Both the position numbers and the translations under genes were made by a program. The notes under the pieces were generated by a model that was given only the letters and a program-made list of their open reading frames with translations, had not been told where the DNA came from and did no database searches. This document shows, piece after piece, positions 6,056 to 10,000 of a stretch of DNA of 10,000 nucleotides. Numbering within the stretch: the first letter of the stretch is position 1; the number at the start of each line of letters is the position of its first letter. The stretch is from Flavobacterium sp. (GTDB taxonomy: Bacteria; Bacteroidota; Bacteroidia; Flavobacteriales; Flavobacteriaceae). The DNA is taken from positions 1-10,000 of the forward strand of contig NZ_JAIWOF010000093.1 of assembly GCF_020217025.1 (NCBI RefSeq). Direction: 5' to 3'.

Positions 6056-7342
6056 ATGAACATCTTTTGGTTTAGACGCGATTTAAGAGTAGACGATAAC
6101 GTAGGATTTTTTCATGCTTTGAATGGAGATGAAGAAGTGCTACCTATTTTTATTTTTGATGAAAACATTCTATCGCAAATACCAAAAAATGATGCTCGGG
6201 TAACCTTTATTCACGAACAATTAGAGAAAATTCAATCAGAATTGAAGAAGCACGGAAAATCATTAGCGGTTTTTCATGGCAAACCAATTGAAATTTTCGA
6301 AAAGTTAATTACTGAAAATACAATTTCATCGGTTAACACCAATCACGATTACGAACCTTATGCTCGCAAACGTGATAAGGAAATGAATCAGTTATTTGTA
6401 AGTAAAGGAATTTCATTCTTGACTTCTAAAGATCAAGTCATTTTCGAAAAAAGCGAAGTAGTTAAAGACGACGGAACACCTTATGTAGTCTACACGCCTT
6501 ATTCGAAAAAATGGAAAGAGAACTTTAAGAAGATTAAATTGGTTCATTATCCATCAGAAGAAAAATTGGATAGAATTGCGCAGCACTCCTACCCTTTTTT
6601 ATCGTTGGCTGATATTGGTTTTGAAAAATCTGAAATTAAAGTGACACCTTTTGATGTTTCTGAAAGTCTAATTCAGAATTACGAAGCTACTCGAAATTTT
6701 CCTGCTTTAAACAAAACCTCTTATTTAGGAATTTATCTTCGATTTGGAGCGGTTTCTATCCGAAAAATGATTGGAAAAGCTATCGCTGAAAAGAACGAAA
6801 CCTTTTGGAATGAATTGATTTGGCGTGAATTTTTCATGCAAATTCTATGGCATTTTCCACACACAAAAAATGCAAGTTTTAGACCAAAATATGATGCCAT
6901 TATCTGGGAAAACAATGAAGAATTATTCCAAAAATGGTGTCAAGGAAAAACAGGCTATCCTTTTGTTGATGCTGGAATGCGTGAATTGAATAAAACCGGT
7001 CACATGCACAATCGTGTTCGTATGATTGTAGCTAGTTTTCTATGTAAACATCTTTTAATCGATTGGCGCTGGGGCGAAGCCTATTTTGCTCAAAACCTTT
7101 TGGATTACGAAATGGCCAGTAACGTTGGAAATTGGCAATGGGCTGCAGGTTCTGGAGTGGATGCTGCACCTTATTTCCGAATTTTCAACCCAACAGAGCA
7201 AATCAAAAAGTTTGATAAAGACTTAAAATATATTAAAAAATGGATTCCTGAATTGGAAACTCAATATTATCCAAAACACATTGTAGATCATAAAGAAGCA
7301 CGTGAAAAATGTCTCAAAGTCTACAAAGAAGCTGTTGGTTAG
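6056..7342 (+). CDS. phrB: Deoxyribodipyrimidine photolyase (class I CPD type)
   Basis: A 428-residue flavoprotein that splits UV-induced cyclobutane pyrimidine dimers using blue or near-UV light. The N-terminal antenna domain opens with FWFRRDLRVDDN (4-15). The C-terminal FAD domain carries NELIWREFF (252-260), GKTGYPFVDAGMRELN (297-312), HMHNRVRM (316-323) and DAAPYFRIFNP (369-379). By alignment to E. coli PhrB by eye, all key residues are present: E253 (Glu274) and W256 (Trp277) at the lesion site, N356 (Asn378) facing flavin N5, D350 (Asp372), and the Trp electron chain W294, W337 and W360 (Trp306, 359, 382). It should be active. It is somewhat shorter than the 472-residue E. coli enzyme, as is common in the group. 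The antenna cofactor is not evident from sequence. It lies 71 nt after the SDR and 36 nt before a divergent paralogue. Confidence 0.95.
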   Translation: MNIFWFRRDLRVDDNVGFFHALNGDEEVLPIFIFDENILSQIPKNDARVTFIHEQLEKIQSELKKHGKSLAVFHGKPIEIFEKLITENTISSVNTNHDYEPYARKRDKEMNQLFVSKGISFLTSKDQVIFEKSEVVKDDGTPYVVYTPYSKKWKENFKKIKLVHYPSEEKLDRIAQHSYPFLSLADIGFEKSEIKVTPFDVSESLIQNYEATRNFPALNKTSYLGIYLRFGAVSIRKMIGKAIAEKNETFWNELIWREFFMQILWHFPHTKNASFRPKYDAIIWENNEELFQKWCQGKTGYPFVDAGMRELNKTGHMHNRVRMIVASFLCKHLLIDWRWGEAYFAQNLLDYEMASNVGNWQWAAGSGVDAAPYFRIFNPTEQIKKFDKDLKYIKKWIPELETQYYPKHIVDHKEAREKCLKVYKEAVG

Positions 7343-7378
7343 AATAGCGATGCCCTAAAAATTATAAAACGAATAAAA

Positions 7379-8839
7379 ATGAAAATTGTTTGGTTCAAGA
7401 GAGATTTGCGTTTGCACGATCATGAAGCCTTACATGAAGCCTTATCGACTTCTGGGAAGACTTTATTGCTTTACATTTTCGAACCATCGTTGATGAAAGA
7501 TTATCATTACAGTCAACGTCATTTTGATTTTATAAAACAGTCTTTAGAAGCGCTTCAAAAAGAATTACAAAAATATCATACCCAAATTTTAATTGTTCAA
7601 GGTGAAGCTGTAACAGTTTTTGAAAAACTATCGAAACTTATTTCCATCAGAGCCGTTTATTCGCATCAAGAAACTGGAATTCAATTGACTTTTGATAGAG
7701 ATTTAGCAGTGGCTGAATTCCTGAAAGAAAAGGGAATTATTTGGAATGAATACATCACAAACGGCGTTATTCGGGGCATCAAAAATCGAAAAACATGGAA
7801 AGGAGATTGGTATGATTTTATGGATAAAGATTGTCTTCCTTTTCAACCTACACCCAGAAGTTTTGTCAAATACATTGAAATTGAAGAATTAGAAAATCAT
7901 TTTGAAATTCCATCAATTCAAACGGTTCACAATCCCAATTTTCAGAAAGGTGGCGTTCCAACGGCTTTACGCTACATGAAATCATTTTTTGAAGAACGCG
8001 TTCAAAATTACAGCAGCCACATTTCAAAACCCGAATTAGCTAGAAAAGGTTGTAGTCGTTTATCACCTTATATTGCTTGGGGAAATTTATCAATTCGACA
8101 AGTGTATACCAAAGCTTGGGAATTGCATCAGCAAGGAAAATTTAAGCGTCAGATTTCTAATTTTGCTTCTCGTTTGCGTTGGCAAGCGCATTTCATTCAG
8201 AAATTTGAGATGGAATGTTCTATGGAATTCATCGCTGTAAACAAAGGCTATCGCAATTTAAATCAAAGAGTTAACGAAAAATACCACAAAGCTTGGATAA
8301 CAGGAAAAACTGGCGTTCCGTTAGTTGATGCTTGTATGCGTTGCTTGAATACAACAGGTTATTTGAATTTTAGAATGCGCGCTTTGGTGGTGTCGTTTTA
8401 TACGCATCATTTGTTCCAACCTTGGCAAAATTGTAGCCCGCATTTGGCCCAACAATTTTTAGATTTTGAACCTGGAATTCACTATCCTCAAATTCAAATG
8501 CAAGCTGGCGTTACTGGAATCAATACACTTCGTGTTTACAATCCGGTGAAAAATTCATATGAACATGATGAAGATGGAAATTTCATTAAAAAATGGGTGC
8601 CTGAATTAGCAAATATTCCAACGGAATTCATCCACGAACCTTGGAAATTGACTCCAATAGAATCGATGTTGTATGGGTTTGAATTGGGACGCGATTATCC
8701 GAATCCTATTGTAAATTTAGAGGAAGCTAGAAAGTTTTCGAGTGATTTCTTTTGGTCGATGCGAAAAAATGAATCCGTAAAAAAAGATAGTAAACGCATT
8801 TTAGCGAAACATACCTTACACGATCAAGAAATGAGTTAG
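7379..8839 (+). CDS. Divergent cryptochrome/photolyase family flavoprotein
   Basis: A 486-residue member of the photolyase/cryptochrome family. The N-terminal antenna domain begins [16 protein letters not shown] (3-18). The FAD domain has [16 protein letters not shown] (226-241, phosphate-binding region), [12 protein letters not shown] (265-276), [16 protein letters not shown] (309-324) and LRVYNPV (384-390). The C-terminal EPWK...[12 protein letters not shown] (420-451) is shared with cryptochromes and 6-4 photolyases. The key positions differ from CPD photolyases: Glu274 becomes R265, Asn378 becomes H368 and Trp382 becomes I372, while W268, W306, W349 and D362 match Trp277, 306, 359 and Asp372. 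The segment after the N5-facing site is also about two residues shorter. It probably binds FAD but may not repair CPDs in the usual way; a cryptochrome or a lesion-specific variant are options. There is no obvious DASH or FeS-type four-Cys signature. It is the last gene of the run, and its stop overlaps the convergent HAD gene. Confidence 0.9.
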   Translation: MKIVWFKRDLRLHDHEALHEALSTSGKTLLLYIFEPSLMKDYHYSQRHFDFIKQSLEALQKELQKYHTQILIVQGEAVTVFEKLSKLISIRAVYSHQETGIQLTFDRDLAVAEFLKEKGIIWNEYITNGVIRGIKNRKTWKGDWYDFMDKDCLPFQPTPRSFVKYIEIEELENHFEIPSIQTVHNPNFQKGGVPTALRYMKSFFEERVQNYSSHISKPELARKGCSRLSPYIAWGNLSIRQVYTKAWELHQQGKFKRQISNFASRLRWQAHFIQKFEMECSMEFIAVNKGYRNLNQRVNEKYHKAWITGKTGVPLVDACMRCLNTTGYLNFRMRALVVSFYTHHLFQPWQNCSPHLAQQFLDFEPGIHYPQIQMQAGVTGINTLRVYNPVKNSYEHDEDGNFIKKWVPELANIPTEFIHEPWKLTPIESMLYGFELGRDYPNPIVNLEEARKFSSDFFWSMRKNESVKKDSKRILAKHTLHDQEMS

Positions 8840-9492
8840 TTCAAATCGCGAACTTTTTCAAAATTCAATTCGTTAAAATGTCGAATAACTACATTAGCTT
8901 TAGATAAATCTTGGTCTTTCGAATGAAAACTATCGTAACCCACACAGAAAATCCCTGCTGAAACTGCAGCTTGAATTCCGTTGGTGCTGTCTTCAATTAC
9001 GATGCAATTTTCTTTTGGAGCAACTGATAAACTTGCAGCATGTTCAAAAATGGCAGGATGCGGTTTCGACTTTGGAAAATCTTCTCCCGAAACAATATGG
9101 GTGAAATATTGATGTATATTAAATCGTGTAAAAACTCTATTAATGGTAACTTTTGAAGCTGAAGAAGCTACAATTAGCTGAATTCCGTTTGCATGCAAGT
9201 CTTTGATTAACTCTTCTACTCCATCAATCAAATACAAATCTTCTTTCAAATCGAAAGCTTCATTAAATAAATGGCGTTTTCTTAAGATTAAATCTTCCAC
9301 GTCTTCTTGTAAATCGAACTGTGCTTTTAATTTCTGAAAGATATTTCGAGTGGAATTTCCTGTAAACGAACGATACATTTCATCTGAAACTTCGATGCTT
9401 AATTCATTAAAATGATGGTAATACGCAAAATGATGCACCGGTTCGGTATCTACAATTACGCCATCCATATCGAAAATTACAGTTTGTATCAT
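8836..9492 (-). CDS. HAD family hydrolase, beta-phosphoglucomutase-like
   Basis: A 218-residue cytosolic phosphatase or phosphomutase of HAD subfamily I with a helical cap. Motif I is [12 protein letters not shown] (7-18) with nucleophile D8 and acid/base D10. Motif II is IVASSAS (107-113) with S110. Motif III is K143 in SKPHP, and motif IV is IEDSTNG (166-172) with E167/D168. The cap lies between about 18 and 85. The closest families are beta-phosphoglucomutase and small sugar-phosphate phosphatases; [11 protein letters not shown] fits either and the substrate cannot be fixed. The start at 9492 follows the rnz stop by one base (TAATATG). An in-frame upstream ATG at 9519 would lie inside rnz and add nine residues before the first strand, so it was not chosen. 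The gene is probably cotranscribed with and coupled to rnz. Its TAA overlaps the TAG of the convergent cryptochrome gene. Confidence 0.9.
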   Translation of the reverse strand: MIQTVIFDMDGVIVDTEPVHHFAYYHHFNELSIEVSDEMYRSFTGNSTRNIFQKLKAQFDLQEDVEDLILRKRHLFNEAFDLKEDLYLIDGVEELIKDLHANGIQLIVASSASKVTINRVFTRFNIHQYFTHIVSGEDFPKSKPHPAIFEHAASLSVAPKENCIVIEDSTNGIQAAVSAGIFCVGYDSFHSKDQDLSKANVVIRHFNELNFEKVRDLN

Positions 9493-9493
9493 A

Positions 9494-10000
9494 TTAAAAT
9501 TCAAATTCTTTGCCGTCATCGGCTAAAAGTACAGTTTCAAAAATAGTTTCAGCTTCCGTTTTGAAAGGTTCGATAGAACCATAACGTGTAGAATAATGTC
9601 CTAAAATTAAGTTTTTAGCATTAGCTAATTTTGCAATTTTAGCCGCTTCTTTTGCTGTTGCATGTTTGGTTTTCTCTGTGTACTGTGCTTCTGATTCTAA
9701 GAAAGTAGATTCATGATACAACACATCAACATCTTTGATAATGGGAACAATAGATTCATCATACAAAGTATCGCTACAAAACGCATAACTCATAGGAGCA
9801 TCGGGTGGAAACGAAAGTAATTCATTTGTTATCACTTCACCTGAATCTAATGTCACATTACCGCCAGATTTAATTTTATCGAAATACACTTTTTCAATTT
9901 TATATTTCGCAACAGCTTCGACATTCAAATGGCGTTTTCCTAACTTTTCTTGAAACAAAAATCCGTTGGTATATACTCGATGATTTAATGGAATCGTTTT
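9494..10000 (-). CDS. rnz: Ribonuclease Z, C-terminal part (5' end beyond window)
   Basis: The frame is open from the window edge at 10000 to the TAA at 9494-9496, giving the last 168 residues of an enzyme of about 300. RNase Z is a metallo-beta-lactamase-fold zinc endonuclease that trims tRNA 3' trailers. The visible motifs are TIPLNHRVYTNGFLF (from the second visible residue), FCSDT (the Asp is the bridging zinc ligand), LYHESTFL, KHATAKEAAKIA, and LILGHYSTRY, whose His is the last zinc ligand. The N-terminal HxHxDH motif lies outside the window. There is no ATG in the visible part at a plausible start; a TTG codon at 9956-9958 is just an internal Leu, since conserved family sequence continues upstream of it. 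The gene precedes the HAD gene by one base. Confidence 0.95.
   Translation of the reverse strand, partial: KTIPLNHRVYTNGFLFQEKLGKRHLNVEAVAKYKIEKVYFDKIKSGGNVTLDSGEVITNELLSFPPDAPMSYAFCSDTLYDESIVPIIKDVDVLYHESTFLESEAQYTEKTKHATAKEAAKIAKLANAKNLILGHYSTRYGSIEPFKTEAETIFETVLLADDGKEFEF

Noticed and set aside
7379..8839. FeS-type bacterial photolyase or DASH cryptochrome for the second paralogue
   Set aside because: Its cysteines are scattered without a clear four-Cys cluster, and the canonical N-terminal antenna domain plus C-terminal [12 protein letters not shown] do not point to either subclass by eye.
9493..9519. Earlier ATG for the HAD protein
   Set aside because: It lies in the rnz coding end; [11 protein letters not shown] at 9492 begins right at the first strand, as is typical for the family.
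9956..9958. TTG start for a short rnz ORF
   Set aside because: Conserved RNase Z sequence (IPLNHRVYTNGF) continues upstream of it in the same frame to the window edge.

Overview
The window looks like a chromosomal segment from a Flavobacteriaceae bacterium, most likely Flavobacterium or a close relative. The evidence is the strongly AT-rich sequence, A-rich leaders with few Shine-Dalgarno sites, a Bacteroidetes-type TAnnTTTG promoter element, and protein families typical of the group: a long multidomain PIG-L protein, DUF2911 and SRPBCC proteins, and paired photolyase/cryptochrome genes. No rRNA, tRNA, CRISPR array, insertion sequence or phage gene is visible.

Layout. (1) Positions 1-3772, plus strand: the 3' part of a PIG-L family deacetylase-like protein, an overlooked 34-residue single-span membrane protein, and a sodium:solute symporter. 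All are tightly spaced, and the set ends at a perfect 30-bp palindromic terminator (3778-3807). (2) 3828-4679, minus strand: a secreted DUF2911 protein with a helical, TPR-like C-terminus. It converges on the same terminator, which should work in both directions. (3) 4680-4813: a 134-bp divergent intergenic region with putative promoters for both sides and a striking 34-bp near-palindrome. (4) 4814-8839, plus strand: a four-gene run of SRPBCC protein, atypical SDR, class I CPD photolyase and a divergent cryptochrome/photolyase paralogue. (5) 8836-10000, minus strand: the 3' part of ribonuclease Z (rnz) followed by a beta-phosphoglucomutase-like HAD phosphatase, one base apart. These converge on the cryptochrome gene with overlapping stop codons.

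How the genes may work together. The central four-gene run resembles light- or photo-oxidative-stress clusters in other bacteria, where photolyases sit beside an SDR and small ligand-binding proteins, often under a B12-binding MerR-type (LitR/CarH) regulator. No such regulator lies in the window, but the palindrome just upstream of the run is a candidate operator. The first photolyase keeps every key CPD-repair residue checked. The second lacks the equivalents of E. coli Glu274, Asn378 and Trp382, and the SDR lacks the catalytic tyrosine. Two of the four proteins are therefore unlikely to do the textbook chemistry of their families, and this is the most interesting part of the window. The first region suggests uptake of an unidentified small solute coupled to a deacetylase-like enzyme.
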